Made by a program: the position numbers and the translations under genes
Assembly (NCBI RefSeq): GCF_016125575.1
Contig: NZ_WGLM01000002.1
Coordinates: 682,001-746,000 of the forward strand
Direction: 5' to 3'
DNA: 64,000 nucleotides
DNA from: Limimaricola sp.
GTDB lineage: Bacteria; Pseudomonadota; Alphaproteobacteria; Rhodobacterales; Rhodobacteraceae
Shown: in pieces, positions 27,340-38,800 of the stretch
How positions within the stretch are numbered: position 1 is the stretch's first letter
How the letters are laid out: every line of letters begins with the position of its first letter
The notes under the pieces: generated by a model
What the model was told of the DNA's origin: nothing
What the model saw: only the letters and a program-made list of their open reading frames with translations
Database searches by the model: none

Positions 27340-28364
27340 TGCGGCTCTGGACAATTCTTGGTGGCACTGCAGCCTTGCTGCTGTTTCTCGCCCTCAATGC
27401 CATCTACATCGTCGATCCGCGCCAGAAGGTGCTGGTTCTGCAATTCGGCGAAATCGTTTCGGTCAAGGAAGACCCCGGGCTGGGCTTCAAGATTCCGCTG
27501 ATTCAGGAAGTGGTGCGCTATGACAGCCGCATCCTGAGCCGCGAGATGGACAGCCTTGAGGTGACGCCATCGGACGACCGGCGTCTGGTTGTCGATGCCT
27601 TCGCGCGCTACCGGATCGCCGACGTGCGCAAGTTCCGGCAGGCCGTCGGCACCGGCGGACAGGATTTTGCGGCCTCGCGCCTTGACGGCATCTTGCGGGC
27701 CAAGACCCGCGATATCCTTGGCAGCGTGTCGTCCAATGACATCCTGTCAACGGATCGTGCCGCCTTGATGTTGCGCATCCGCAATGCCGCGATCCCCGAG
27801 GCCGAAGCGTTGGGGCTGCAAGTGATCGACGTGCGGCTGAAGCGGACCGACCTGCCGCCAGCCAACCTCAACGCCACTTACGAGCGGATGAAGGCCGAGC
27901 GTGAACGCGAGGCGGCTGACGAGATCGCCCGCGGCAACGAAGCGGCGCAAAGGGTCCGTGCGCAGGCCGACCGCACGGTGGTCGAGCTTGTCTCGGACGC
28001 CAAGCGGCAGGCCGAGATCGCCCGCGGCGAGGCTGATGCGCAGCGTGCGGCAATCTTCGCCAAGGCCTATGGTGCCGATCCCGAGTTCTTCGCCTTCTAC
28101 CGGTCGATGACGGCCTATGGCGATGCGCTCAAGGGCGGCAATACCGCGATGGTGCTGGGGCCGAATTCGGAATTCTTCAACTACCTGAATTCCGACACCG
28201 GCATTGCCGGCCCGATCGACGGGATGCCCGCGCCGCCGCCCGCGCCCTCTGCTGCTGCCGCCGACGCGGTACCGGCGGATGCCGCGCCTGCGCCAGCCAC
28301 GGCACCGGCGACGCCACCTGCACCGGCAACCGCGCCGGCACCGGCGCCGGCTCCGGCCAACTGA
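27339..28364 (+). CDS. hflC: FtsH protease modulator HflC
   Basis: The 341-residue partner of HflK has an N-terminal membrane helix (about 5-22), an SPFH domain and an Ala/Glu/Arg-rich helical stretch (ERMKAEREREAADEIARG). The final 50 residues are an Ala/Pro-rich tail (PAPATAPATPPAP repeats), an extension not found in E. coli HflC. It overlaps hflK by one base and precedes a DUF2065 gene. Confidence 0.93.
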   Translation: MRLWTILGGTAALLLFLALNAIYIVDPRQKVLVLQFGEIVSVKEDPGLGFKIPLIQEVVRYDSRILSREMDSLEVTPSDDRRLVVDAFARYRIADVRKFRQAVGTGGQDFAASRLDGILRAKTRDILGSVSSNDILSTDRAALMLRIRNAAIPEAEALGLQVIDVRLKRTDLPPANLNATYERMKAEREREAADEIARGNEAAQRVRAQADRTVVELVSDAKRQAEIARGEADAQRAAIFAKAYGADPEFFAFYRSMTAYGDALKGGNTAMVLGPNSEFFNYLNSDTGIAGPIDGMPAPPPAPSAAAADAVPADAAPAPATAPATPPAPATAPAPAPAPAN

Positions 28365-28365
28365 C

Positions 28366-28560
28366 ATGGGCCTTTTGCTGCTGGGGCTGGGCCTGGTCCT
28401 CGTGATCGAGGGGCTGGTCTATGCTCTGGCGCCGGGGCTGGTCGAGCAGATGCTGGCCGTGCTGCGGGGGGTGCCCGTTGAACAGCGGCGGCTGATCGGG
28501 TTGGCGGCGTTGGCGCTGGGTGTGGCACTGATGTGGCTGGCCCGGCTGGCGGGAATGTGA
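28366..28560 (+). CDS. DUF2065 (YjeT-like) small membrane protein
   Basis: The 64-residue product has two membrane helices (GLLLLGLGLVLVIEGLVYAL and LIGLAALALGVALMWLARL), typical of DUF2065/YjeT. The gene often accompanies hflKC. It starts one base after the hflC stop codon. The function is unknown. Confidence 0.85.
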   Translation: MGLLLLGLGLVLVIEGLVYALAPGLVEQMLAVLRGVPVEQRRLIGLAALALGVALMWLARLAGM

Positions 28561-28707
28561 TCCGCACGACCACGCCCGATCAGGGTTTGCAACAATTCGA
28601 CGCTTTGCGTTCCGGTCTTGCCGTTCTAGCCTGTTGCCACATTTCAAGGGGTGCCCGCGACTTGCGCCGGGCTGCCCGATAGATCGTGATCCTTAGGAGT
28701 TGACCCT

Positions 28708-30201
28708 ATGCGCCATTCCCTTCCGCCCCGTCCGGCCGCTCGTGCCATTGCCGCCTCGCCCGCCATCGCGACGGGACGACTTCTGGCGGGGCTGGTGCTG
28801 GCCCTGCTGACGGCCTTGGCACTGGTTATGGCGCAGCCGCAGCGCGGCGCGGCACAGGACCGCCCGGTGTCGTTTGCCGATCTGGTTGCAAGGGTCAGCC
28901 CCGCGGTGGTGGACATCACCTCGACCACGATGGTGGCGGGCAATGCCGGGCCTCCGGGCATGGCGCCGCAAGGTTCGCCCTTCGGAGACCTGTTCAAGAA
29001 CATGCCCAACGGCCCTGATGCGCCGCGACGGTCCACTGCGCTGGGGTCCGGCTTTGTCATCTCGTCGGATGGCTACATCGTCACCAACAACCACGTCATC
29101 GAGGGCGCTGACGAGATCCAGATCGAGTTTCTGGACGGCAAGAAGATGCCCGCGACACTGGTCGGCACCGACCCCAAGACTGACATTGCGCTGTTGAAAG
29201 TCGATGCGACCGATCTGCCCTTCGTCAAGTTTGGTGACAGCAACGGGCCGGGTGCGCGCGTGGGCGAATGGGTTCTGGCGGTGGGCAACCCGCTGGGTCA
29301 GGGCTTTTCGGTTTCGGCCGGTATCGTCTCGGCCCGCAACCGCGAGCTGTCGGGGACCTATGACGACTACATCCAGACCGACGCCGCGATCAACCGCGGC
29401 AACTCGGGCGGGCCGCTCTTCAACATGGACGGCGACGTCATCGGCGTGAACACGGCGATCCTGTCGCCCAATGGTGGTTCGATCGGGATCGGCTTCTCGA
29501 TGGCCTCCAACGTGGTCAGCAACGTCGTCGATCAGCTGCGTCAATATGGCGAGACACGGCGCGGCTGGCTGGGTGTCAAGATTCAAGACATCACGCCCGA
29601 CATGGTTGATGCCATCACCGGGCTGGGCAGCGTGCGTGGCGCGATGATCACCGATGTGCCGACCGGGCCGGCCGCCGATGCCGGACTGAAGGCGGGCGAT
29701 GTGATCCTGACCTTCGACGGCAAACTGGTGACCGATACCCGCGAACTGGTGCGGATGGTCGGCAACGCGCCGGTGGGAAAATCGGTGGACGTGCAGGTGT
29801 TGCGCGATGGCCAGACGGTTGACGCAACCGTGGTGCTGGGCCGCCGCGAAACCGCCGAGGGCGACATGGCGCCCACCGCGCCGGAAAAACCCGTGGCCCC
29901 TGCCAAGGCTGATATCCTTGGCCTGACGGTGGTCGAGGTGACGCCCGAGCTTGCCACCCAGTTCAATCTTGGCGATGCGACGGGGCTTGTCATTACCTCG
30001 GTCGATCCCGCGTCGGATGCCGCGCGCAAGGGGCTTCAGCCGGGTGACCTGATCACCCAGGCCGGGCAACAGCCGGTCGCCAACGCCGATGACCTGCGCG
30101 CGCGGATCAGCGAGGCCAAGGATGCCGGGCGTCGTTCGCTGCTGCTGTTGATCCGGCGCGGTGGCGATCCGCGATTTGTCGGCCTTGCGCTGGACAAGTA
30201 G
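28708..30201 (+). CDS. degP: Do-family periplasmic serine protease (DegP/MucD-like)
   Basis: The 497-residue protease has an N-terminal signal/anchor region (about 20-50), a trypsin-like domain with the triad His129 (TNNHVIE), Asp159 (DPKTDIALL) and Ser233 (RGNSGGPLF), and two PDZ domains (about 280-370 and 400-490). It degrades or refolds misfolded envelope proteins. AGGAG before the ATG supports the start. Its position after hflKC matches the common hflK-hflC-degP order. A second Do-like protease lies at 41652-43028. Confidence 0.93.
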   Translation: MRHSLPPRPAARAIAASPAIATGRLLAGLVLALLTALALVMAQPQRGAAQDRPVSFADLVARVSPAVVDITSTTMVAGNAGPPGMAPQGSPFGDLFKNMPNGPDAPRRSTALGSGFVISSDGYIVTNNHVIEGADEIQIEFLDGKKMPATLVGTDPKTDIALLKVDATDLPFVKFGDSNGPGARVGEWVLAVGNPLGQGFSVSAGIVSARNRELSGTYDDYIQTDAAINRGNSGGPLFNMDGDVIGVNTAILSPNGGSIGIGFSMASNVVSNVVDQLRQYGETRRGWLGVKIQDITPDMVDAITGLGSVRGAMITDVPTGPAADAGLKAGDVILTFDGKLVTDTRELVRMVGNAPVGKSVDVQVLRDGQTVDATVVLGRRETAEGDMAPTAPEKPVAPAKADILGLTVVEVTPELATQFNLGDATGLVITSVDPASDAARKGLQPGDLITQAGQQPVANADDLRARISEAKDAGRRSLLLLIRRGGDPRFVGLALDK

Positions 30202-30223
30202 GGCCGCGCTGCAATTCCCGCCG

Positions 30224-30763
30224 TCAGCCCCGGTCGAGCTGTTCCTGCGAAAGAACGGTCAGGCCGAGGGCGCGCGCGGTCTTGATGTCGATCAGGGTGC
30301 TGTCATGGCCCGAAACGCGCTGGAACGCCCGGATCGCCGCGTTGGTTTCAGGGTCCAGCGCGCCGGTAATCGGGCCGAGGTAATACCCCCGCGTTTTCAG
30401 CGCGCGTTGCAGTGATTGCACGAAATCCACCGTTTGGTCGGGTGGGCAGATTGTCTGGAACAGCACCTCTTGCCGCTCTCTGGTGATCTCTTGCCGGGTT
30501 TCGGTGCGATAGGTGGCGGGGCGGATTACGGTGCCGTCAGGTGCGGTGACAGCGGGCTGGTCGGGCACCTGCACGGTGACGGTCTGTAACACTGCGGGTG
30601 TCACATCGCGGCCAAAGCAACGGCCTTGCGCGTCATAGGTGACCTCGGGCGTGGCAAAGGCAGGTGGTGCGCTTTGCGGGGTCGCCTGCGCGCAGGCTGA
30701 AAGCATAACCGCGCCCAGTGCCGCAAGGCGGGGCACCGACCTGAAAGGGGCGGGTGGGGTCAT
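30224..30763 (-). CDS. lipoprotein with C-terminal peptidoglycan-binding domain
   Basis: The 179-residue protein has a lipoprotein signal ending in the lipobox LSAC (lipidated Cys at about residue 24). A middle region (about 45-110) follows, then a PG_binding_1-type domain (about 115-170) with LQRALKTRGYYLGPITGALD and AIRAFQ. It would be anchored to a membrane and bind the cell wall. The start at 30763 gives the lipoprotein signal; longer readings overlap the ferredoxin gene. It converges with degP, 22 bases apart. Confidence 0.85.
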   Translation of the reverse strand: MTPPAPFRSVPRLAALGAVMLSACAQATPQSAPPAFATPEVTYDAQGRCFGRDVTPAVLQTVTVQVPDQPAVTAPDGTVIRPATYRTETRQEITRERQEVLFQTICPPDQTVDFVQSLQRALKTRGYYLGPITGALDPETNAAIRAFQRVSGHDSTLIDIKTARALGLTVLSQEQLDRG

Positions 30764-30931
30764 CTGCTCTGCCACGGGGCCTGTCGGCGCCTTCTGTTTC
30801 TCGGCCGCAACCTTAGCGCGGATGATGCTGGTCGCCAATCGCCGACGCCCATTTTGCAGGCGTGGTGTCGCAGCTAGCCAACATGCTGGCGATTTTCGGG
30901 CTGGAAGGCCCGGGCCCGCTGACCTAGATAG

Positions 30932-31290
<359 letters not shown>

Positions 31291-31291
<1 letters not shown>

Positions 31292-31980
31292 TGCGCGCGC
31301 TGCTGGCGGCGCTGCTGCTGGCATGGCCCGTGGCGACGTCGGCGCAGGTTGTCGGCGCGGCCTATGATGCGCCGTCGCACCGCTACGGCCACAACGTGCT
31401 GGGCACGCAGGGCGAATGGGACGCGCTGGTGCTGACACTGGCCGACGGGCGGCAGGTTCGGATCGTGCCTCCTGATGCCGGCATCTTCGAGGATACAGCG
31501 CCGCGCCTGGCCGATCTTGACGGCGATGGCGCGCCGGAGGTGGTGACGGTGCGCACATCGCTGACGCGCGGCGCGGCGCTGGTGGTCTATGGCCCCGAGG
31601 GCGAGATTGCCGCGACCCCGCCGATTGGTGCGCCGCATCGCTGGATTGCGGTGGTGGGCATTGCCGATCTGGATGGCGACGGGCGGCCCGAGATCGCGGT
31701 GGTCGACCGGCCTCACCTTGCGAAGGTGCTGCGCCTCTATGGCCTGCGTGACGGGCGGCTGGTGGAACTGGCCGCGGCGGGTGGCCTGACCAACCATCAT
31801 TTCGGCGAGGCCACGCCAGAGGGCGGCATCCGCACCTGCGGCGGCCTGCCCGAGGTCGTAGTGGCCGATGGCCAGTGGCAGCGCATCCTTGCCGCGCGGC
31901 TGGTCGCGGGGCGGATCCTCGGGCGCGACCTGGGGCGCTATCGCGGCCCGGCTTCGCTGGCGGCGGCGCTGCGCTGCTAG
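31291..31980 (+). CDS. exported FG-GAP/VCBS-repeat protein
   Basis: The 229-residue protein has a signal peptide (MRALLAALLLAWPVATSAQ) and two clear FG-GAP/VCBS calcium-binding motifs (LADLDGDGAPEVV and IADLDGDGRPEIA). This predicts a small beta-propeller fragment in the periplasm. It is coupled to the ferredoxin gene by overlapping stop/start codons, although the two proteins should sit in different compartments. The function is unknown. Confidence 0.85.
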
Positions 31981-32750
31981 GGCAGCAGCGCCACGAGTGT
32001 CAGCAGGACGGCTGTTTCGGCCAGTTGTTCCGCCGCGCCAAGGATGTCGCCGGTCTGGCCGCCGATCCGTGCGCGTGCGACGCCACCGACCAGCACCGCC
32101 GCCACCGCCATCGCCAGCAGCGCCGGCACCGTCTGCAAGCCGATCAGGCCCAGCGAGAGCGCCAGCGCCAGCAGCGCACCTGCCGCGGCGGTTGCCGCGC
32201 GTGGCCGCCCCACCTGCGCGCTCAACCCGCCTGCACGGGCATTGGGCAGGGCCGCCATCAAGGCCGCCATCGGGACGCGCGCCAGCAGCGCCGCCGCCAT
32301 CACCGGGGCCCATAGCGCCCCGGCCGCGATCAGCGCGTTCAGCGCCTGCCAGCGCAGCAGGGCCGACAGGACCAGCGCCAGAACGCCGTAGGTGCCGATC
32401 CGGCTGTCCTTCATGATCTCCAGCCGCCGCTCGGGCGTCCAGCCGCCCCACAGGCCGTCCGCGGTGTCGGCCAGCCCGTCCTCGTGCATTGCGCCGGTCA
32501 GGATCACGCTCGCGGCCAGCACCACTGTCGCGGCGATGGCGGCGGGCAGGCCAAGGACAAGCGTGACCCGGCCTGCCAGGGCTGCAAGCGCGCCCACCAC
32601 CAGCCCGGCCAGCGGCCAGGCCCAAGCGGCAGCGGCGCCGCGGGCCTGCGCGCGGGCGATGTCGACGCGCACCGGCAGGCGGCTGAGCAGGCCCAGCGCG
32701 GCGGGGATATCCTCGGGCCGCAGAAGCGGGGCGGTGTCGTCTTCGTGCAC
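31977..32750 (-). CDS. cobS: adenosylcobinamide-GDP ribazoletransferase
   Basis: The 257-residue membrane protein joins adenosylcobinamide-GDP and alpha-ribazole in the last steps of cobalamin synthesis. The family motif GAMHEDGLADTADGLWGG and many hydrophobic helices are visible. No ATG fits. A GTG at 32750, preceded by GGAAAGG, gives the expected N-terminus (HEDDTAPLLRPEDIPAALGL). It overlaps the end of the FG-GAP gene by 4 bases and diverges from cobT across 77 bases. Confidence 0.9.
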   Translation of the reverse strand: MHEDDTAPLLRPEDIPAALGLLSRLPVRVDIARAQARGAAAAWAWPLAGLVVGALAALAGRVTLVLGLPAAIAATVVLAASVILTGAMHEDGLADTADGLWGGWTPERRLEIMKDSRIGTYGVLALVLSALLRWQALNALIAAGALWAPVMAAALLARVPMAALMAALPNARAGGLSAQVGRPRAATAAAGALLALALSLGLIGLQTVPALLAMAVAAVLVGGVARARIGGQTGDILGAAEQLAETAVLLTLVALLP

Positions 32751-32827
32751 GTCGATGCCCTTTCCGGCCTTTCGCTCGCCGCCACGAGGGTTAGACAGGC
32801 AGGGCCGATCTTGCAACGAGGACTGCC

Positions 32828-33844
32828 ATGACCGCCCCCTTTTCCACCCTCGACCAGTTCCGCATGACCCTTGCCGCCCAGCTGGGGCCCGACGAGGCCG
32901 CGACCGAGGCCGCGCGCACACGCAACGGCCAACTGACCAAGCCGCCCGGCGCGCTGGGCCGGCTTGAGGACCTTGCGATCTGGTATGCCGGATGGCGCGG
33001 CACCGGGCGACCCGAGCTGGCGCACCCGCAGGTCATCATCTTCGCCGGCAATCACGGGGTGACGGCGCGCGGCGTTTCCGCCTTTCCGGCCGAGGTGACG
33101 GCGCAGATGGTGATGAACTTCCAGCACGGCGGCGCTGCGATCAACCAGTTGGCGCGGACCTTCGGCGCGCGGATGGATGTCCATGCGCTCGACCTCGACA
33201 CCCCGACGGCCGATTTCACCCAAGGCCCCGCGATGACCGAGGCCGAGGTCGTGGCTGCGATTGCCACCGGGTGGGAGGCAGTCGATGCCGAGGCCGACCT
33301 GCTGGTCACGGGCGAGATGGGCATCGGCAATACCACCGCTGCCGCGGCGCTGGCGGCGGCCATCTTCGGCGGCGCGCCCGCCGATTGGACGGGGCGGGGC
33401 ACCGGCGTTGATGACGCGGGCCTGGAGCGCAAGACGACCGTCGTTTCCGAAGGACTGGCCGCCAATCCCGGCGCCTTCGGCCACCCGCTCGAGGCGCTGC
33501 GCTGCCTTGGCGGGCGCGAGATCGCCGCGATGGCGGGGGCGATTGCCGCGGCGCGGGCCAATCGCATTCCGGTGATCCTCGACGGGTTCATCTGCACCGC
33601 GGCCGCAGCTGTTCTGGAACGCGAGGTGCCCGGCGCGCTGGATCACGCGGTGGCGGGACATCTCAGCGCCGAGAGCGCGCATGCCCAGCTTCTGGCGGCA
33701 TTGGAAAAAGAGCCGCTCTTGCAACTGGGCTTGCGGCTGGGTGAGGGCTCGGGCGCGGCGCTGGCCATCGGCGTGCTGCAAGGCGCCATCGCCTGTCATT
33801 CCGGCATGGCGTCTTTTGCCGAAGCCGGGGTGGCCGACGGCTGA
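32828..33844 (+). CDS. cobT: nicotinate-nucleotide-dimethylbenzimidazole phosphoribosyltransferase
   Basis: The 338-residue enzyme makes alpha-ribazole phosphate for the lower cobalamin ligand. Family motifs are [45 protein letters not shown] and a late [24 protein letters not shown] region (about 280-310). Size is normal. Its 3' end overlaps the convergent antiporter gene by 49 bases. Confidence 0.95.
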   Translation: MTAPFSTLDQFRMTLAAQLGPDEAATEAARTRNGQLTKPPGALGRLEDLAIWYAGWRGTGRPELAHPQVIIFAGNHGVTARGVSAFPAEVTAQMVMNFQHGGAAINQLARTFGARMDVHALDLDTPTADFTQGPAMTEAEVVAAIATGWEAVDAEADLLVTGEMGIGNTTAAAALAAAIFGGAPADWTGRGTGVDDAGLERKTTVVSEGLAANPGAFGHPLEALRCLGGREIAAMAGAIAAARANRIPVILDGFICTAAAAVLEREVPGALDHAVAGHLSAESAHAQLLAALEKEPLLQLGLRLGEGSGAALAIGVLQGAIACHSGMASFAEAGVADG

Positions 33845-35751
33845 TTACCGGTGGCATTTTCGTCCGGTGCGGTGGTGTCCTCGGATGACGAACCTGTCTG
33901 CGGGCGGCTGAGCAGTGCCGTTTCCAGCGCGTTGTTCAGCTCGGCCGCGCGTTTGACATAGGCCGGGATGTTCGACACCGGCACGCCCGGAATCCACAGG
34001 TCCGCCAGTTCGCGCAGCGCCTTGCGATCATGGTGATAGAACATCGATTCGGCCTCGGCGGCCTCGTATTCGCTGAGGCCGAGGTTCTCCAGCGCGTAGC
34101 GCCCCGCGCGCAAGGAGCTGTCGAACATCTCGCGCACGATGTCGTCGGCGCCCGCGGCGTGCAATTCGTAGACATGCACGCGGTCATGCGCGCGGGCGAT
34201 GATGTGCAGGTCCGGCCGGGTCTTGCGGGCATAGGCGGTCAGGCGCACCGCCGCGGCCTTGTCGTCGATCGCGATGACCAGCACCGTGGCGCGCTCGAGT
34301 CCCGCGGCCTTCAGCAGATCGGGGCGCGTAGGATCGCCGAAAAAGCCTTTGAAGCCGAAGGTGCGCATCGCCTGCACGGTTGCAAGGTCCTTGTCGATGA
34401 CCACCGTGGAAAAGCCCGCGCTTTGCACCAGCCGGTTGACGATCTGGCCGAAGCGCCCGATCCCCGCGATGATGACCTGGCCCGTCTTGTCCACGGCGTC
34501 GGCCTCGGCTTCGGCCTCGGGCCGTTCGCGCCGGGCCAGCCAGTCGTAAAGGATGAAAAGCAGCGGCGAAATCAGCATCGACAGCGCGATGATCATCAGC
34601 AGAAGCTGGCCCAGACGCGGCAGCAACACGCCGGTGGCGAGCGAGAACGAGATCAGCACGAAGCCGAACTCGCTCGATTGGCTCAGGCCGAGGGTGAAGA
34701 GGCGACGGTCACGCGGTCGCAGTCGCCATGCCCGCGCCAGCACCGTCAGGACCGTGCCCTTGAGCAGGATCAGCAGCAACGTCAGGCCAAGGATGCGCAG
34801 CGGATCGTCGAAGAAGGCGCCAAGGTTGAAGCCCGCGCCGACCGTGATGAAGAACAGCCCCAGCAGCAGGCCCTTGAAAGGCTCAAGGTCGCTTTCGAGC
34901 TCGTGCCGGAACTCGGACGTGGCCAGCACCACGCCGGCAAGGAAGGTGCCAAGCGCGGGCGAGAGGCCCACCATCTCCATCAGCACGGCGATGGATACGA
35001 CCATCAAGAGGGCCAGCGCGGTATACATCTCGCGCAGTCGGGCCTGATGGATGTAGCGAAACACCGGGCGGGTCAGGAAGATGCCGGCAAGGACCACCAC
35101 GGCGACAGCGCCCAGCGTGACCAACGTCACCCCCCAGCCCGGCAGCCCTTCGACAAGGTTGGGCACCGAGTGACTGGTCATCGCGGCGGTGTCGCCCGGG
35201 CGGCTGATAGAGCCGTCGGGGGCCAGTGTCGTCGGACCTACCAGCGCCAGAAGCGGCAGGAAGGCCAGCATCGGGATGACGGCGATGTCTTGCGCCAGCA
35301 ATACGGCGAACACGTTACGCCCGCCTGCCGTCTGGACCAGCCCGCGTTCCGACAGCGTCTGCAGGACAATGGCAGTCGACGAGAGCGACAGGATCAGCCC
35401 GATGGCCAGCGCATGCTGCCACGTCTCTTTCATCGCCAGCGCCGCACCCATCACCACCACCGTCGTTCCCACGATCTGCAGACCACCCAGCCCGAAAAGC
35501 CGCATCCGCATGGCCCAAAGCGCGCGTGGGTCCAGTTCCAGCCCGATCAGGAACAGCATCATCACGACGCCGAATTCTGCAAAATGCTGCAAATCCTGCG
35601 TCTCGGTTCCGACAAGCCCGGTCAGCGGGCCAACGACGATGCCGGCAGCCAGGTAGCCCAGGACGGAGCCGAGGCCAAGGCGCGCGGCCAGTGGCACCGC
35701 AATGACCGCGGCACCAAGGTAGATGGTGGCCTGAAAGAGAAAATGCTCCAT
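33796..35751 (-). CDS. CPA2-family monovalent cation:proton antiporter with TrkA-N domain
   Basis: The 651-residue protein resembles KefB/KefC. It has about 12 membrane helices (1-395) carrying the CPA2 fold, then a cytoplasmic NAD-binding TrkA-N domain starting at [16 protein letters not shown] (about 430), and an Asn/Pro/Ala-rich tail. It probably exports K+ (or Na+) in exchange for protons under nucleotide or thiol control. No KefF/KefG partner is adjacent. The last 49 bases overlap cobT on the opposite strand. Confidence 0.9.
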   Translation of the reverse strand: MEHFLFQATIYLGAAVIAVPLAARLGLGSVLGYLAAGIVVGPLTGLVGTETQDLQHFAEFGVVMMLFLIGLELDPRALWAMRMRLFGLGGLQIVGTTVVVMGAALAMKETWQHALAIGLILSLSSTAIVLQTLSERGLVQTAGGRNVFAVLLAQDIAVIPMLAFLPLLALVGPTTLAPDGSISRPGDTAAMTSHSVPNLVEGLPGWGVTLVTLGAVAVVVLAGIFLTRPVFRYIHQARLREMYTALALLMVVSIAVLMEMVGLSPALGTFLAGVVLATSEFRHELESDLEPFKGLLLGLFFITVGAGFNLGAFFDDPLRILGLTLLLILLKGTVLTVLARAWRLRPRDRRLFTLGLSQSSEFGFVLISFSLATGVLLPRLGQLLLMIIALSMLISPLLFILYDWLARRERPEAEAEADAVDKTGQVIIAGIGRFGQIVNRLVQSAGFSTVVIDKDLATVQAMRTFGFKGFFGDPTRPDLLKAAGLERATVLVIAIDDKAAAVRLTAYARKTRPDLHIIARAHDRVHVYELHAAGADDIVREMFDSSLRAGRYALENLGLSEYEAAEAESMFYHHDRKALRELADLWIPGVPVSNIPAYVKRAAELNNALETALLSRPQTGSSSEDTTAPDENATGNQPSATPASAKDAMPE

Positions 35752-35828
35752 CCCCGCAGGCTATCACGCCACGGTGTCGGCTTGGCAATGACGCGTTGCG
35801 GCGCGTGGCAGAAATCGCGCGCGGCTGC

Positions 35829-38800
35829 CTACTGAACCGGCGGCATCTGCAGGCTGATGGTGCGCCCGCCCTTGACGTAGTTCACAAGGTTCTCGCCGAT
35901 CGCCACGACTTGCCCGCCGTCCAGCGCATCGCCGACCTTGACCTGCATCACGCTGCCGGATGGCAGGCGGATGAGCGCGGCGCGATTGCTGGATGTGCCA
36001 GTCACGCCCAGCAGGCTGATCTGGCGCAGCCTGATCGCATTGCTGTCGGTTGCAGCGCGGGCGACGCCGCCGGGCACCGGGCCGGTGGGCATGCCCGTCA
36101 CTTCCATTCGTGGGGCATTGGGGGGTATCGCAGGTGCCGAGGAGGCCGCGGCGGCCTGCTGCACCGCCGCATCCACCGCTGCCTGGTCCTGCGCGGGACG
36201 CGCCGCGGCGACGATGCTGTCGAAATTGGCGGGCCGCGCGTCCGGCGGGGCCGAAACGGCAACGGCCAGCGCGGTGGCCGAGGCGAAGGCGTCGGGCGCT
36301 GGAGCAGCAATACTGGCCCCGTCATTGCCGGGCGCGCTGGCCGGGACAAGGTTATCAGGTCGCGGCTTGGGCGGAAGTGCCTGCACATCGGCCCGCGTGG
36401 CATTGCCGAAGACGGCCGGAAGGGGGGCCGTGTCCGGGGCCGCCGAGGTAGCCGTCGTAGCGGTGTCGGGGCGTGCCAGCGGTTGGATATCCACGCCGCC
36501 CGCGGTCACCACGGTGACGGGCGGAGCCGCCTCGGCGGGTAAGGGTTCGGTTGACGCCGCTGGGGCACTGTCTGTCGCGGCGGCACTCGGAGAGGCCGTT
36601 GCGGGCGGGGCTGTCAGGTCCGGTGCGGGAGGCACGGGGCCGGTCGCCACGGCATCGGCGCGTGGCGGCAGCGGCGGAATGACCGTTGGTTTGCCCGCTA
36701 TGACAAGGGCGCCGCTTGGGGTGACGGCGCCGTCTGGCGTGGCAGGAACAAGGCGGGCTGCGTCAGCCGCTGCAACTGCCGCGGTGGCGGGGGCGGCGGG
36801 CTGTGGTGGCGGCAGGGGTGGCACGTTTGCCGGCACGTCAGAGGCCAGATTGCCAAGGTTGGGCAGGGGCACGGGGCCAGCGCGAACCATCGGCGCGGCA
36901 CCCGCATCGGCGCCAACACCGGTGCCGGGATCGGCCTGCAGCGAGGTTGGCAGGGAAGGTGTGCGTTGCCAGACACCGGTTGCGGCATAGGCCTGGCTGG
37001 CCTGATCAGGCGTCAGCGGCTGGCCGGTCGGTGCGGCACTGGCCACCGTATCCGGCGCGGCGCCGGGGCTGGCGGCGCCGGTGTCAGAACTGGCGGTGTC
37101 GGCCGCGCTTGCATCAGCTGTGGCCGTTGCGCCCGCATCCGCCGCGCCGGTCCCGAGATCGGCCAGATCGGCGCTCGCCTCTTCCTCGGGCGTCGGGGTG
37201 TCGGTGATGACGTTGCCGGTCGCGCTTGCCATCGTCTGGCTGTCAGTCAGCGCCGGGGCAGGCGGCACAGTGCCGGAAACCGCGGCATCGGGCGCGGTTG
37301 CATCTGCCTGCGTGGCGGTGGGCCTTGCCACGGGCTTGATGCCGGGCACAACGGGGTCAGACGCGGTGCTGTCGGCCGAGGCCACGGCGGTGTCGCGCGA
37401 AAGGCCCAGCCAGCGCATCACCACCTGTGGCGACGTGACCGAGGCCCATGCCGCTGCGATGGCGAGAAAGAGCAGCAGCAGCACCGTCAGGATCAGCCCG
37501 AGATAGCGCGGCTTGCCGCCGATCCGCTGGCGATGCGCGCTCTTGCGCGCGCCGAAGACGGTCATCTGAGCGGCGGTTTCGGCCTGCTCGGCGGCGGTTT
37601 CCTTTTGCACCTTGCGGCTGGCGGCCGAGATCGCCAGCGCGCGGCGCAGCCCGTCAGGAGGAAGCGAGGGCGCGGCCACCTTTGCAGTCGAGGGTGAGGC
37701 AGCCTCGCTCTTGGGGCTCGCGGCCTTTCCTGCGGAAAGCAGTGGCGCGATACCGGGCGGCGGCGCAACCGACGGGGCGGGTTTGTTTGGTGCCGTAACC
37801 GGCGCGCTGTTCAGGCGCTGGTCATTCTGCGGGCCATTCCGCGGGGCGGCCATCGGTGACGGCATTGCGCGCGGCGCGGGGGCCCCGGTTGATGCCGCGC
37901 CAAGACGCGGGCCTGCAGCCGGTGGCACATCGGTTGCCACGCCAAGGGGCCGGGCGGAGGCTGCCGGTGGTTTGTCCAGCGTCACGGCTGCTTTCGGGGG
38001 CGTGTCGGCGGCTTTGCTGCCGGGCAGAGGCGGCGGGATCGCCGTTCCGGCCGAGGGTGTTTGCCACGGCATCGGGCCGCGCGGGGCGTTGCGGGTTGCA
38101 AATTTCGGCTCGCCCCCGCGCGGATCGGCGGCGGGCGCCGGCGGGATCGGTGAAGGGCGCGTCGCCGCTGGGGCTACCGGGCCCGAAGAGGGCTCGGATG
38201 TTTTGCGCAGGGCCTGCAGCGGACGGGTGCGCGAGACGAAGACCGGCTCGGGCTCGGCAGGTTTTGGCGCCGGGGCTTTGGGCGCTTCATCCTTGGGCGG
38301 CGTCACTTCAGGGGCTTCGGTCTTGGCAGGGGCTGCTGCTGCTTTCTCGGCCGGTGGTGTCGCCTTGGGCACTTCGGCCTTTGCCGGGGTCGCGGCTGCG
38401 GTTTCTGCGCGGGGCGTCACAACGGGCGCCGGGCGGCTGGCCGGCGGAACGTCGCGCGACGGGATGGAAAGGCGCGCGGCCGCTGCGGCCTTGTCGGCAG
38501 GCTTTTCGGCCGGGGGCGTGGCAGGGCTGGCTGCCTTGGCCGGTTCTGCGGCAGGGCTTTCATCCTGCGGCTCAGCTTTTTCGGGCTCGGCATCGGCAGG
38601 CGAAGGCGCCGCCGTTGCCGTCTCGGCCGCGTCGGGGCCAGCCTTCTGAGGGTCCTCCTCGGGCGTCTTCTGCTGAACCTTCCGCTCGACTGCCGCGGCG
38701 GCCATGGCCACGGGTGTCGACCCTGCGGGTGGTGGCGGGGGCGGTTCGGCCACGCGCGCCTTGCCAAGCACCCTAACCGGTTCGCGGTCGCGCTCAGGCG

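Noticed and set aside
34030-35835. A 601-codon plus-strand open frame opposite the antiporter
   Set aside because: The translation is Arg/His/Gln-rich without domains, while the minus strand encodes a clear CPA2 antiporter.
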